Of a DNA stretch of 64,000 nucleotides, positions 37,639 through 47,100 are shown one piece after another. Source of the DNA: an uncultured Tenacibaculum sp. (lineage in GTDB: Bacteria; Bacteroidota; Bacteroidia; Flavobacteriales; Flavobacteriaceae); the NCBI RefSeq assembly GCF_947502995.1, contig NZ_CANNBW010000001.1, positions 1 to 64,000 of the forward strand. Direction: 5' to 3'. A program made the position numbers and the translations under genes. Numbering within the stretch: the first letter of the stretch is position 1; each line of letters opens with the position of its first letter. The notes beneath the pieces are model-generated. The model ran no database searches. It was not told the origin of the DNA and saw only the letters and a list, made by a program, of their open reading frames with translations.

Positions 37639-39572
37639 ACTACTGGAAATTGAATAGAAACTTTTGTTCCTACAGGTTCGCCAAAGTCATCTGTCAAATC
37701 GTGATAGGTAAGTGTAAATTCTTCTTCGTAATCTTCAGCAAAAGTTTTTAATCTTTCTATAGTTAGATCGATACCTACTGATTTTCTTTTTAAAGATTTA
37801 GATCTTTTAATTTCTCCAGCAGCCTCTCTACCAATTCCATTATCAATAATATTTACAGAAACCATATCTTCTGAAACCTTATTGGCAGTTAGTGTAATTT
37901 TTTTATCACCTTCTTTAGAGGATAAACCATGCCAAATTGCATTTTCTAAAAAAGGTTGTAAAACTAAAGGAGGTACTTTAATAGTATCTGTATTTAAATC
38001 AGGATTGATATCTAAGGTATAGTCTATTTCATTAGAAAAGCGAATGTTTTCAATAGTCATGTATAAATCCATTGTAGAGAGTTCTTCTTTTAAGCTAACT
38101 TCTTTTACTTTAGATACTTCAAGAATATTTCGAATTAATTTTGAGAATTTATTTAAGTAATAAACTGCTTGCTTTTGATCGTTATTAATAACGTAAAGCT
38201 TAATAGAGTTTAAAGCATTAAAAATAAAATGAGGATTCATTTGTGTTTGTAACGCTTGTTGTTCTAACAGTAATATTTTTCTATCGTTATTAAGTAGTTT
38301 TTGACGGTAAACAGAATATAAAGCAATACTAGATAAGGCGATTGTAACTAGTGTGATTATTAGAATATTTCTATCTTGTTCAGTTCTTAAATCTTGAATC
38401 TGAAACTGCTTTTCCATATTGTCTCTTTCATTAATCTTAGCTAAAACATTTTGTTTAGAAATAAGATTGTTAACGTAAGAGAATGTTTTCTCCTTAAGTG
38501 TTTTTTTCTCTAGTTCTACTGCTTCTTTATAAAAACTAAATGCTTTTTTTTCGTCTTTTTTCTTTTCGTAAAGTTCTGAAAGTGCAAATAAACTTCTTGT
38601 GTGGCTTCTACTAAAGTTATTTGGAGTAGCAAGCTCTATAGACTCTGTAAGATATTTCTCTGCTTCTTTAAGATTATTATTTTTAAGATTAGCTATTCCA
38701 AGATTTGTTAATGTTCTAGCTAGATAGAACTTGTTGTTTTTTTCTACAGCTAAAGGGTAAATCTTTTGTATTAATTCTAATGCTTTTTCAAATTCTAGTT
38801 TTTTTAAATATGTAGAAGTTAAGCTGTTATAACATATGATTTGACCTCTTTCTGAGTTTAATTCCTTGTTTATTTTTAAGGATTTATTGTAGTTTTCGAT
38901 TGCATCGTCGTAAAAACCTAAGTTTTCTTGACTAAATCCCATGTTTTGATAATTAATAGCTAAACCTAATTTGTTATTTAGCTCTTTCGAAATGGTGATC
39001 GAATTTTCAAACTGTTCAAGAGCTAGGTCGTATTGTTTTAATAACAAATAGATGTTACCAATATTGTTAACAGAAATACTCTTATTTCTCATGTTAACTA
39101 AGCTTTCATTCTTAGCTCTTTTGATTAAAGTTAAAGCATCTTGATGACAGTTTAAAGCGTTTTTTACATCATCTAACCTTCTGTAGCAAGAACCAAGTAG
39201 GTTTAATGTGTAGGCTTTTATGTCATTGTTTTTAATGGTGTTGACTAGCTTTAAAGCTTTAATGTGATATTCTACAGCTTTTTCGTAGTCAGATTTTTGT
39301 CTAAATATTTTACCAATATTATTATAAGCATAAATCTGACCGATTTTGTATTTATTTTTTAAACTATTTTCATAAAGTTTATAAAATTCATCTTCTGGTA
39401 TTGAATTTAACTTATGATGAACGCTAACTATAGAATCTAATAAAAAGTAGTTTTTGTGCTTTTTGTTAACTAAATTTTCTAGAATTGAATTAATGTCAGT
39501 ATCGTTAGTGTTTTGAGAGAACACTAAAAAGTTGAAAAAAAATAAAGAAAGAATTACTGACTTATTTTTCAT
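37635..39572 (-). CDS. TPR-containing LytS-type sensor histidine kinase
   Basis: 645 residues. Signal peptide (MKNKSVILSLFFFNFLVFSQ), about seven tetratricopeptide repeats in the periplasm (residues 75-350, for example KALKLVNTIKNNDIKAY and QYDLALEQFENSITIS), one transmembrane helix (about 400-415), and a cytoplasmic kinase of the His_kinase/LytS class: QTQMNPHFIFNALNS H-box and a degenerate ATPase (NIIDNGIGREAAG). Cognate regulator gene lies immediately downstream in the genome order (39574), separated by 1 base but upstream in transcription, so regulator and kinase form an operon. Confidence 0.92.
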   Translation of the reverse strand: MKNKSVILSLFFFNFLVFSQNTNDTDINSILENLVNKKHKNYFLLDSIVSVHHKLNSIPEDEFYKLYENSLKNKYKIGQIYAYNNIGKIFRQKSDYEKAVEYHIKALKLVNTIKNNDIKAYTLNLLGSCYRRLDDVKNALNCHQDALTLIKRAKNESLVNMRNKSISVNNIGNIYLLLKQYDLALEQFENSITISKELNNKLGLAINYQNMGFSQENLGFYDDAIENYNKSLKINKELNSERGQIICYNSLTSTYLKKLEFEKALELIQKIYPLAVEKNNKFYLARTLTNLGIANLKNNNLKEAEKYLTESIELATPNNFSRSHTRSLFALSELYEKKKDEKKAFSFYKEAVELEKKTLKEKTFSYVNNLISKQNVLAKINERDNMEKQFQIQDLRTEQDRNILIITLVTIALSSIALYSVYRQKLLNNDRKILLLEQQALQTQMNPHFIFNALNSIKLYVINNDQKQAVYYLNKFSKLIRNILEVSKVKEVSLKEELSTMDLYMTIENIRFSNEIDYTLDINPDLNTDTIKVPPLVLQPFLENAIWHGLSSKEGDKKITLTANKVSEDMVSVNIIDNGIGREAAGEIKRSKSLKRKSVGIDLTIERLKTFAEDYEEEFTLTYHDLTDDFGEPVGTKVSIQFPVV

Positions 39573-39573
39573 T

Positions 39574-40317
39574 TTAAAACTTGTCTAAGAATTCAGTTTT
39601 TCTTTGTCTAGATACAGGTATTTTATGATTTTTTTCTAGAATAACATAACCGTCGGTTTTATAGTATTCTCTTACTTTACTAAGATTAATAATATAAGAA
39701 TTGTGTATTCTAAAAAATAAGGATTCAGGAAGTAAAGAGTTAACTTCTTTTAATTTTTTGGTAACTACTATTTTTTTACCCTCAGTGGTGTAAATTGAAC
39801 TGTAATTTCCGTCAGACTCAATACAAAGTATTTCAGAAGGCTCTAAAAATATTAAACGACCATCAGCATTTATGACTACTTTTTTCTCTTCTAACTTCTG
39901 ATTAAAGTTATAAAGAATTTGTTCTAGTTTTTCATTAGTGTCGCTAACCGATATTCTTTTAGTGAATTTGGTGATTTTCTTTAAACTTTGTTCTAAATCG
40001 TCGGTATCTACAGGTTTTAAAAGATAATCAATGGCCTCTTTTTTAAGAGCTTTAATAGCGTATTCGTTGTAAGCAGTGGTAATAACAATAGCAAAATCCT
40101 TTTTTGGAAGTTTTTCAATAAATTGAAAACCATCCATAGTAGGCATTTCGATATCTAAAAAAAGACAATCGATATTATGATTAGCGATAAAATCTAGTGC
40201 TTTACCAGGATTTGTGAATGTATCTAATATTTCAACTTCGTCATTAAAGTTGGATAATTCCCAAGATAAGCTTTTTATAGCCTTGTCCTCATCGTCGACA
40301 ATGATTGCTTTTAACAT
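39574..40317 (-). CDS. LytTR-family response regulator
   Basis: 247 residues from ATG 40317 (MLKAIIVDDEDKAIKSL); the frame is open 16 codons further, without homology. Receiver with VDDED and LFLDIEMPTMDG (phospho-Asp) and Lys in LLKPVDTDD; C-terminal LytTR DNA-binding domain with EILCIESDGNYSSIYT, FFRIHNSYIINLSKVREY and PVSRQRKTEF. Partner of the TPR kinase encoded 1 base downstream. LytTR targets cannot be deduced from this window. Confidence 0.93.
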   Translation of the reverse strand: MLKAIIVDDEDKAIKSLSWELSNFNDEVEILDTFTNPGKALDFIANHNIDCLFLDIEMPTMDGFQFIEKLPKKDFAIVITTAYNEYAIKALKKEAIDYLLKPVDTDDLEQSLKKITKFTKRISVSDTNEKLEQILYNFNQKLEEKKVVINADGRLIFLEPSEILCIESDGNYSSIYTTEGKKIVVTKKLKEVNSLLPESLFFRIHNSYIINLSKVREYYKTDGYVILEKNHKIPVSRQRKTEFLDKF

Positions 40318-40427
40318 GCTAAAAAAGTTTTTTTTGCAATTTATACAAAAAAAACGACCATTCATACAAAAAACTCATTTTTTTAACAAATCTAGTAGTT
40401 TGATGGGGAATAATGGGGGGTGTAAAT

Positions 40428-40458
40428 AAAAAGCTCGCAAATTATTGCGAGCTTTTTT
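40428..40458. terminator. Bidirectional terminator
   Basis: Stem AAAAAGCTCGCAA / TTGCGAGCTTTTTT with a five-base loop, between the enoyl-CoA hydratase stop and the start of the LytTR gene; it ends the hydratase transcript. Confidence 0.85.
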
Positions 40459-40463
40459 GAGAA

Positions 40464-41246
40464 TTATTTATTTGGAAAATTTGGTTTTCTTTTCTCTAAG
40501 AAGGCTGTAGTTCCTTCTTTAAAATCTTCAGTTCCAAAACAAGCACCGAAAGCACTAATTTCAGATTTATATCCGTTTTCTCCATCTTTAAATCCAGAGT
40601 TTACGGCTTCTATAGCTTTTCCAATTGCAACAGATGAATTTTTAATAATTTTTCCGGCAATTTTCTCTGCTAAAGGTTTTAATTCTTCTTGAGTTACCAC
40701 ATAATTTACTAATCCGTAAGACTTAGCTTCCTCAGCAGACATCATTCCGGCAGTCATAATTAACTCCATAGCTTTACCTTTTCCTATAAGTTGAGGTAAA
40801 CGTTGTGTTCCTCCATATCCAGGAATTACTCCTAATGAAGTTTCAGGTAAACCAACTCTAGCATTATCAGAAGCTATTCTAAAGTGACACGACATAGCTA
40901 ATTCTAATCCACCACCTAAAGCAAAGCCATTAACTAAAGCGATTACAGGAGTTGATAAATTCTCAACAAAATCGAAAAGTAATTCTTGACCTTTTGCAGC
41001 CAATTTTCCGCCTTCTTCTTCAGAAAAATGTGCAAATTCAGAAATATCGGCACCAGCAACAAATGCTTTGTCTCCACTACCGGTTAATAAAATAACTTTA
41101 GTATTTACATCATTATTTAAATCTTTAAAAGCTTCATGCAATTCTTCAATAGTAGCTTTGTTTAATGCATTCAGTTTTTTAGGTCTATTAATTGTAATAG
41201 TTGCTATTTCATTAGTTTTTTCAACCAATATGTTCTCAAAGTTCAT
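40464..41246 (-). CDS. Enoyl-CoA hydratase/isomerase (crotonase family)
   Basis: 260 residues. Oxyanion-hole segments AFVAGADISEF and FALGGGLELAM are present. Both catalytic glutamates of hydratases are kept: one in GGGLELAMSC, one in VGLPETSLGVIPGYGGTQRL, so true hydration of enoyl-CoA is expected in fatty-acid or amino-acid catabolism. Lies 3 bases after the NtrY-like kinase stop on the same strand, so it probably shares a transcript with holB, the lipoprotein and the kinase. Confidence 0.92.
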   Translation of the reverse strand: MNFENILVEKTNEIATITINRPKKLNALNKATIEELHEAFKDLNNDVNTKVILLTGSGDKAFVAGADISEFAHFSEEEGGKLAAKGQELLFDFVENLSTPVIALVNGFALGGGLELAMSCHFRIASDNARVGLPETSLGVIPGYGGTQRLPQLIGKGKAMELIMTAGMMSAEEAKSYGLVNYVVTQEELKPLAEKIAGKIIKNSSVAIGKAIEAVNSGFKDGENGYKSEISAFGACFGTEDFKEGTTAFLEKRKPNFPNK

Positions 41247-41249
41247 AAA

Positions 41250-42710
41250 TTAAGTTTTTGGTAAAGTTACAGTAAAAACAGTTCCTATGCCTAGAGTAGA
41301 TGAAAAAGTTATTTCACCATTATAGGCTTCAATAATGTTTTTTATCATAGGTAAACCTAATCCCATTCCACTGGTTTTGGTTGTGAATTTAGGTTCGAAA
41401 ATTAATTTTTTATTTTCTTCTGAAATTCCTTTTCCGTTATCAGAAACAGTAATAATTACATTATTTTCTTTAGAAACTACTTTTACTTCAATTACAGGGT
41501 TCGTTTCGCCATCTTTCATTGCCTGTGTAGCATTTTTCACAAGATTAGTAATGATTCTAATCAGCTGCGTTTTATCTAAATGTGCATGAAGTTCTTTTTC
41601 TTCAGGATAATAATGAATATAATCTTCATTAAAGATATCTAAAGCATGTTTTACAACATCTACAACATCTAAGTTCTCTTTTCGTTGTGTTGGCATTTTA
41701 GCAAAGTCAGAAAATGCCGAAGCAATAGAACTCATTACGTCTATTTGTTGAATAATGGTTTCGCTATATTCTGCAATTTTTTCTCTAATTTTCGGATCAG
41801 TAGGGTCAAACTTTCTTAAGAAACTTTGTACTGTTAATCGCATTGGAGTTAATGGGTTCTTAATTTCATGAGCTACTTGTTTAGCCATTTCTCTCCAAGC
41901 TTGTTCACGTTCACTTTGTGCTAATTTAACAGCACTATCTTCAAGTTGATCGATCATGTTGTTATATGAATCTACTAAAGAGTTGATTTCTGAACTAGCA
42001 GCGTTTAATGTGATTTTTTCATTCTGCTTATTTAAGCGTGTTTCTTTTAGTTTGTTAGATATTGTTTGAATTGAACGTGTAATGTATGTTGAAAGAAAAT
42101 AAGCTAGAGCAATACCAGCAATTAACATTAAAATGTAAACGACTAAAAGTCTACTCATAAATTCACGAAGTTCTTTTTTTTGTTCTTCGTTATCCTGAGC
42201 AATCGTTAATTCTAGAATTCCAATACGTTTAAAACGAGTGTCGTTAATGTAGGTGTATGACGATTGGTATGTAACGTCATTTACAGTTCTGTCTCTTGAA
42301 ATTCTATAGTTTGAGTTATTTGCCAGTTCAGTTACTATATTTTTTTCTAAAGGTTTTTCGTCAATTTCTTCAAAGTTATACGGTATCGAAGATTTTAAGA
42401 GTTTGCCATTCATGTCGTACATGCTAATGGTTAGGTTATGAACACTAGCAATTTCATAAATTCTATCTTGGAAGATTTTAGATAGATTTTCTGGTGTAAC
42501 AGCAAAAGTGGTTTTTCGTCTAAGCTCTATTTCGATATTGTTCCGAGTAGCTTTTTCTTTTCTCTCTAAACGATGAATGTTATATTCTTCAGTTTGTTCG
42601 CCATATTGATAATAAGTAACAACAGCAATAAGAATAGAAGCCAATAATACTAAGAGTATCATTGAAATGAAAATTCTAATTCGTAGCGATATATTGTTTA
42701 AACTAAGCAA
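41250..42710 (-). CDS. NtrY-like sensor histidine kinase
   Basis: 486 residues. Two transmembrane helices (about 11-29 and 185-206) flank a periplasmic sensor domain; a HAMP follows (ITRSIQTISNKLKET). H-box AKQVAHEIKNPLTPMRL, N-box IITNLVKNATQAM, G1 VSDNGKGISE, G2 SGMGLGLPM. No response regulator adjoins it, so its partner lies elsewhere. Placed between a lipoprotein gene (3-base gap) and the enoyl-CoA hydratase. The signal is unknown. Confidence 0.9.
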   Translation of the reverse strand: MLSLNNISLRIRIFISMILLVLLASILIAVVTYYQYGEQTEEYNIHRLERKEKATRNNIEIELRRKTTFAVTPENLSKIFQDRIYEIASVHNLTISMYDMNGKLLKSSIPYNFEEIDEKPLEKNIVTELANNSNYRISRDRTVNDVTYQSSYTYINDTRFKRIGILELTIAQDNEEQKKELREFMSRLLVVYILMLIAGIALAYFLSTYITRSIQTISNKLKETRLNKQNEKITLNAASSEINSLVDSYNNMIDQLEDSAVKLAQSEREQAWREMAKQVAHEIKNPLTPMRLTVQSFLRKFDPTDPKIREKIAEYSETIIQQIDVMSSIASAFSDFAKMPTQRKENLDVVDVVKHALDIFNEDYIHYYPEEKELHAHLDKTQLIRIITNLVKNATQAMKDGETNPVIEVKVVSKENNVIITVSDNGKGISEENKKLIFEPKFTTKTSGMGLGLPMIKNIIEAYNGEITFSSTLGIGTVFTVTLPKT

Positions 42711-42713
42711 TTT

Positions 42714-43229
42714 TTATTGTATTCTTTTAGATTTCATAATTAATGTATCGTCGTTTTCACCGTCATTATCCCAATCGTAAGTTACAGTTCCTTTAAATTG
42801 ATTGCCCTTCTGTTCAATTATATACCATACTTGAACTTGTTTTCCTAAGTATTGGTAATCTATATATAAACTGTCACTTCCTCTAGTTTTCCAGTTTCCG
42901 TTAGTTTCACCTACTTTAGAACTGTCTGGTTGTTTAAACCAAGCATTAAAAGTTCCGTCGTTTGCATATTTAGACTGTGCTCTTCCAGAGTTTGGTTTAC
43001 TGAAATCATCTTCAAATACATGAGAACTATCTGTTTTTTGATAGGTCTTGTATTCGATTTTTATGTATTGAGTTTCCCATTTTCCAATCATAAAATCGTT
43101 TAAAGATTGTTTTGGAATTACTGTTGGAGTTTCTATTTGCTTTAATGGTGAAATTTCTTTTTTTTCGCTTTTACAAGCAGCAAAAATCAGTCCAAAACTA
43201 ATAATTAAGGTAGAAAATGTAGATTTCAT
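42714..43229 (-). CDS. Hypothetical lipoprotein (lipocalin-like)
   Basis: 171 residues from ATG 43229 (MKSTFSTLIISFGLIFAACKS; lipobox FAAC); a Met four codons upstream would overlap holB. The middle (MIGKWETQYIKIEYKTYQ, ANDGTFNAWFK, GNWKTRGSDSLYIDYQ) has the short beta-strand and Gly-Lys-Trp pattern of lipocalin-like stress proteins in Bacteroidota. Precise function unknown. Follows holB without a gap and precedes the kinase gene by 3 bases, so it is in the same unit. Confidence 0.75.
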   Translation of the reverse strand: MKSTFSTLIISFGLIFAACKSEKKEISPLKQIETPTVIPKQSLNDFMIGKWETQYIKIEYKTYQKTDSSHVFEDDFSKPNSGRAQSKYANDGTFNAWFKQPDSSKVGETNGNWKTRGSDSLYIDYQYLGKQVQVWYIIEQKGNQFKGTVTYDWDNDGENDDTLIMKSKRIQ

Positions 43230-43230
43230 G

Positions 43231-44382
43231 TTAGGTTTCAATTTTTTGTTCTTTGGTATGTAGTAAACGCGTAAGTTTTATAGATAAATCTAATAATATA
43301 ATTTTAGCGTTTCCATTTCTTTCAATATGATATTGTGCATCGTTCACTTCTTTTTCTATGGTTAAAATATTACCACTGTGTACAAAAGGAGCGAATTTTT
43401 CTAGTTTGAAATTTGCAGTTTGTGGAATTAAATATACAAGATCAGGAGCACCATAATTTAATAACATAGCTTGTCTGAAAAAATGCAAACAGTACTGTAA
43501 AAATTGTTTTTGCGTTTCTCTTCCAGATTTGGAAATAATTTCACTCCATTGAATTAAATCTTGAATTACAGAGGCGTTTCCTTTGGCTTTAAAAGCACTG
43601 CGAATCCATGTAATAAACCATTCTTCAAAAATTAAATCGTTAGAATCGTTATGATATAAATGTAAAGCTTTGTTTAAGTTTCCTTCAGATTGTTGAGCTA
43701 TTCTGTTAGCATCTTGTTGATTGATATCGTGTTTTTGAGTTAAAAATGAAACGATATCATTTTCAGATAAACTAGGAAAATGTAAAGCTTGACAACGTGA
43801 TTTTATTGTATTAATAATTTTTCCTTCATCTTCTGTTACTAAAAGAAATATGGTTTTAGATGGCGGTTCTTCAATTAATTTTAAAAGTTTGTTAGATGCA
43901 GCGATATTCATTTTTTCTGCCATCCATATAATCATTACTTTAAATCCACCTTCGTAAGATTTTAAGGATAGTTTTTTAACAATATCTTCAGCTTCATCTA
44001 CACCAATTTGTCCCTGTTTATTTTCTACACCAATATGTCTTAACCAATCGAATAAACTACCGTAAGGAGTTTCATTAACAAAGGTTCTCCATTCTTCTAA
44101 AAATAAATCACTAGTTGGGTGTTTTTTTACCTTATCATTAGTTGTAACAGGAAAAGTAAAATGTAAATCTGGATGTTGTAATTTGTTACATTTTATATTA
44201 CAAGCTTCAGCATCGTTAGAAAAATTACACAGTAAAAATTGTGCATAAGCAATAGCCATTGGTAATGTTCCAGATCCTTCTTTCCCAACAAATAGTTGAG
44301 CATGAGGAATTCTTCCGTTCTCTGTTGCGGTAACTAAGTGTTTTTTAATGTGTTCTAAACCAACAATCTCTTCAAAAGTCAT
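43231..44382 (-). CDS. holB: DNA polymerase III delta-prime subunit (HolB)
   Basis: 383 residues, a clamp-loader AAA+ subunit. The N-terminus reads MTFEEIVGLEHIKKHLVTAT. The P-loop is degenerate (VGKEGSGTLPMA), as in delta-prime subunits that do not hydrolyse ATP. A cysteine cluster (CNIKCNKLQHPDLHF) and the SRC sensor-like motif (TIKSRCQALHF) are typical. Needed to load the sliding clamp during replication. First gene of the minus-strand unit with the lipoprotein, kinase and hydratase. 126 bases separate it from divergently transcribed feoA. Confidence 0.92.
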   Translation of the reverse strand: MTFEEIVGLEHIKKHLVTATENGRIPHAQLFVGKEGSGTLPMAIAYAQFLLCNFSNDAEACNIKCNKLQHPDLHFTFPVTTNDKVKKHPTSDLFLEEWRTFVNETPYGSLFDWLRHIGVENKQGQIGVDEAEDIVKKLSLKSYEGGFKVMIIWMAEKMNIAASNKLLKLIEEPPSKTIFLLVTEDEGKIINTIKSRCQALHFPSLSENDIVSFLTQKHDINQQDANRIAQQSEGNLNKALHLYHNDSNDLIFEEWFITWIRSAFKAKGNASVIQDLIQWSEIISKSGRETQKQFLQYCLHFFRQAMLLNYGAPDLVYLIPQTANFKLEKFAPFVHSGNILTIEKEVNDAQYHIERNGNAKIILLDLSIKLTRLLHTKEQKIET

Positions 44383-44445
44383 AAGACAAATATACCATTT
44401 CTTAAAAGAGAAGAAAACAACTTCTTTAGAACGATTCTAATTTAG

Positions 44446-44453
44446 TATATTTG
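44446..44453 (+). promoter_or_regulatory. TATATTTG -7 box of the feo operon
   Basis: Exact TAnnTTTG match 56 bases ahead of the feoA start, on the strand of feoA. The -33 element is weak (CTTTAG around 44424). Confidence 0.45.
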
Positions 44454-44467
44454 CATTTATTCTACAA

Positions 44468-44485
44468 TTCTTGTAACAACAAGAA
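44468..44485 (+). promoter_or_regulatory. Hairpin in the feoA 5' UTR
   Basis: TTCTTGT / ACAAGAA, a 7-bp inverted repeat with four bases between the arms, just downstream of the predicted transcription start and 24 bases ahead of the TTG start. It might be a repressor site (Fur/DtxR type) or an RNA stem; neither is proved. Confidence 0.4.
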
Positions 44486-44508
44486 TATTCGTATTAAACA
44501 CATCATTT

Positions 44509-44739
44509 TTGAGTACAATAGCATCATTAAAAGTAGGACAAGTAGGAGTAATTTCTGAAGAAAATGAACACTCTATTCCTTTAAAATTATTAGAAATGGG
44601 TTGTTTGCCTGGAAGTACAGTTGAACTCGTTCAAATTGCGCCTTTACACGATCCTATTTATATTAATGTAAACGGAAGTCATATGGCAATAAGAAAAGAG
44701 ATTGCATCAAAAATAAAAGTTACCAATTTAGAATCGTAA
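44509..44739 (+). CDS. feoA: Ferrous iron transport protein A
   Basis: 76 residues from a TTG start. SH3-like FeoA fold: LKVGQVGVIS, the LLEMGCLPGSTVELVQ core and MAIRKEIASKI. It is a small cytosolic partner of FeoB that helps ferrous iron uptake. Its stop codon abuts directly on the feoB ATG with no gap. The TTG start is fixed by homology; no in-frame ATG lies earlier. Confidence 0.92.
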   Translation: MSTIASLKVGQVGVISEENEHSIPLKLLEMGCLPGSTVELVQIAPLHDPIYINVNGSHMAIRKEIASKIKVTNLES

Positions 44740-46836
44740 ATGGGGAAAAATAATATTCAAGTTTCGTTAATTGGTAATCCAAATACGGGAAAAACATCTT
44801 TATTCAATAAGCTTACAGGATTAAATCAGAAAGTAGGAAACTACCCAGGAATTACTGTAGATAAAAAACAAGGAGTTTGTAATTTGTCTTCTAAAAATAA
44901 AGCGATAATTACAGATTTACCAGGGACATATAGTATTAATCCAACATCATTAGATGAAAGTGTTGTATTAAAAGTGCTAGAAAATCCAATAGGAAAAAAT
45001 TATCCTGATGTTATTGTTGTTGTTTCCGATGTAGAAAACTTAAAACGTAATTTATTACTCTTTACCCAAGTTCAAGATATTGGTATTCCTACAGTTTTGG
45101 CTATTAATATGGCTGATGAAATGGATAAAAAAGGTATTAGTATCGACGTTCCAGGATTGGAAAAAGCTTTAGAAACAAAAATTGTTCTTATTTCAGCTAA
45201 GAAAAATACAGGTATTCAGGAGTTAAAAAGTGTTTTAGAAAATTATGAAGTTTTAAAATCAGTTACTAATTTTTCTGAAGTAGCTAAGAGAATAGATGTG
45301 TCATTTTTTGATGCGTTACAAAATGTAAATCCAGAAAAATCATTATATCATTTATGGTTGAGTGCTACACAACAATCTTTTAGAAATGTAAATAAAGAAG
45401 ATCTTTCTGATTTTTTAGATGATGTTTCTAAATTGAAAAAATATCAGCATAAAGAAACGATATACAGGTATCAAAAAATTAATAAAGCTTTAAAAGAGTA
45501 TTATGTTTTAGATAGAAATAAAGCGAAAGATATAAGAGCAAAGTTAGATAAAGTTTTTACTCATAAGATTTTTGGTTATGCGATCTTTTTCGGAATTCTA
45601 TTTTTAATTTTTCAATCTATTTTTAGTTGGGCATCGATACCAATGGATTTTATTGATGAAACCTTTGGAAGTCTTTCTGAGAAAGTAAAAGAGCATATGT
45701 CTGATGGAATTCTTTCAGATTTAATAACAGATGGAATAATTCCAGGTATTGGAGGTGTTTTAATTTTTATTCCACAAATAGCCATTTTGTTTTTCTTGAT
45801 AGCAGTTTTAGAAGAAACAGGTTACATGAGTAGAGTGGTGTTTTTAATGGATAAAATTATGAGGCGTTTTGGACTTAGTGGAAAAAGCGTAATTCCATTA
45901 ATTTCAGGAACTGCATGTGCAATTCCTGCTGTTATGGCAACACGAACAATATCTGGATGGAAAGAACGATTAATAACAATTTTAGTTACGCCATTTACAA
46001 CTTGCTCTGCTCGTTTACCAGTGTATGCAATTTTAATAGCGATTATTATACCAGAAAATAAAGTTTTAGGTTTCTTTAATTTACAAGGATTAACACTTTT
46101 GGCCTTATACCTTTTAGGTTTTGCAACAGCCTTGTTAGCAGCTTTTATTTTGCACAAAACACTAAATGTTAAGAGTAAATCATTCTTTGTGATTGAGATG
46201 CCAGATTATAAAGTTCCATCGTTAAAAAATGTTTTTATTACTGTTGTAGAAAAAACAAAAAGCTTTGTAATTGAGGCAGGAAAAATAATTTTACCAATTT
46301 CAATAGTGTTATGGTTTTTAGCAACTCACGGACCTTCATCATTTCACAAAGTAGAAGAAGAAGTGAAGAAAGAAGTAAGTTTAAGTAACTTATCAGAAGA
46401 AGAAATTGCACAAAAAATAGCTTCAAAAAAACTAGAGAAATCTTACATTGGTATTGCAGGAAAAACAATAGAACCTGTAGTAAAACCTTTAGGTTACGAT
46501 TGGAAAATAGGAATTGGTTTAATTACTTCTTTTGCAGCGCGAGAAGTTTTTGTAGGAACTTTAGCCACAATTTATAGTATAGAAGGAGTTGAAGATGAAG
46601 GAACGATAAAAGAACGTATGGAGGCAGAAGTAAATCCAGATACAGGCAAAAAGCGTTTTAATTTTGCAACAGGTATGTCGTTACTTATCTTCTATGCATT
46701 TGCAATGCAGTGTATGGCTACTTTAGCTATTGTAAAACGAGAAACTAAAAGTTGGAAATGGCCTTTAGTACAACTTTTTGGTATGGGAATTTTGGCGTAC
46801 GTTTCTGCATTAATAACATTTCAAATTTTAAGATGA
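44740..46836 (+). CDS. feoB: Ferrous iron transporter B
   Basis: 698 residues. N-terminal G domain with G1 GNPNTGKTS (12-20), G3 DLPGTYS, G4 NMAD and G5 SAKKN. Two Gate motifs (VLIFIPQIAILFFLIAVLEETGYMSR and the related second copy) and about ten membrane helices form the permease; TPFTTCSARLPVYAILI carries the conserved Cys for iron. Full length. Transports Fe(II) across the inner membrane. Overlaps the Cys-rich peptide by four bases (ATGA). Confidence 0.96.
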   Translation: MGKNNIQVSLIGNPNTGKTSLFNKLTGLNQKVGNYPGITVDKKQGVCNLSSKNKAIITDLPGTYSINPTSLDESVVLKVLENPIGKNYPDVIVVVSDVENLKRNLLLFTQVQDIGIPTVLAINMADEMDKKGISIDVPGLEKALETKIVLISAKKNTGIQELKSVLENYEVLKSVTNFSEVAKRIDVSFFDALQNVNPEKSLYHLWLSATQQSFRNVNKEDLSDFLDDVSKLKKYQHKETIYRYQKINKALKEYYVLDRNKAKDIRAKLDKVFTHKIFGYAIFFGILFLIFQSIFSWASIPMDFIDETFGSLSEKVKEHMSDGILSDLITDGIIPGIGGVLIFIPQIAILFFLIAVLEETGYMSRVVFLMDKIMRRFGLSGKSVIPLISGTACAIPAVMATRTISGWKERLITILVTPFTTCSARLPVYAILIAIIIPENKVLGFFNLQGLTLLALYLLGFATALLAAFILHKTLNVKSKSFFVIEMPDYKVPSLKNVFITVVEKTKSFVIEAGKIILPISIVLWFLATHGPSSFHKVEEEVKKEVSLSNLSEEEIAQKIASKKLEKSYIGIAGKTIEPVVKPLGYDWKIGIGLITSFAAREVFVGTLATIYSIEGVEDEGTIKERMEAEVNPDTGKKRFNFATGMSLLIFYAFAMQCMATLAIVKRETKSWKWPLVQLFGMGILAYVSALITFQILR

Positions 46837-46949
46837 TTCAAGAAATTATCACATATAGTATTATTGCATTAGCTATTCTTTTTTTAGGAAGAAAATTTAT
46901 TTTTAAATCTAAAAATAATGGTTGCGATCCTGGTTGCGGATGCAGTTAA
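46833..46949 (+). CDS. FeoB-associated Cys-rich membrane peptide
   Basis: 38 residues from ATG 46833, overlapping the feoB stop as ATGA. One transmembrane helix (IITYSIIALAILFLG) followed by KSKNNGCDPGCGCS with three cysteines. Matches the FeoB-associated Cys-rich family (FeoC/VirK-like in place) in Bacteroidota, thought to aid or gate iron transport. Missed if a longer frame starting inside feoB is taken. Confidence 0.88.
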   Translation: MIQEIITYSIIALAILFLGRKFIFKSKNNGCDPGCGCS

Positions 46950-46956
46950 ATGACTT

Positions 46957-47096
46957 TCTCTTTTATTTTAAGATTTACAAATGAAAAACTTATTGAATTA
47001 TTAAGGTGTTTTAAAGGTTGAGAATCAAAAACAACTTATAATTTTCAAGCAGATCATACAGTTTTAGCAATAGATGATATTGGATTTTTTAATTAA
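46957..47096 (+). pseudogene. Decayed RAYT transposase remnant
   Basis: Two blocks match the intact transposase at 48257-48814: 46957-47033 corresponds to codons around RSTNEQPMELLRDFK with frame breaks (here TNEKLIELLRCFKG and then a stop), and 47038-47096 corresponds to the last about 20 codons (NFQADHTVLAIDDIGFFN). The middle half of the gene has been deleted. The right-end repeat follows at 47101. It is the remains of a second copy of the mobile unit. Confidence 0.7.
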
Positions 47097-47100
47097 CAAG

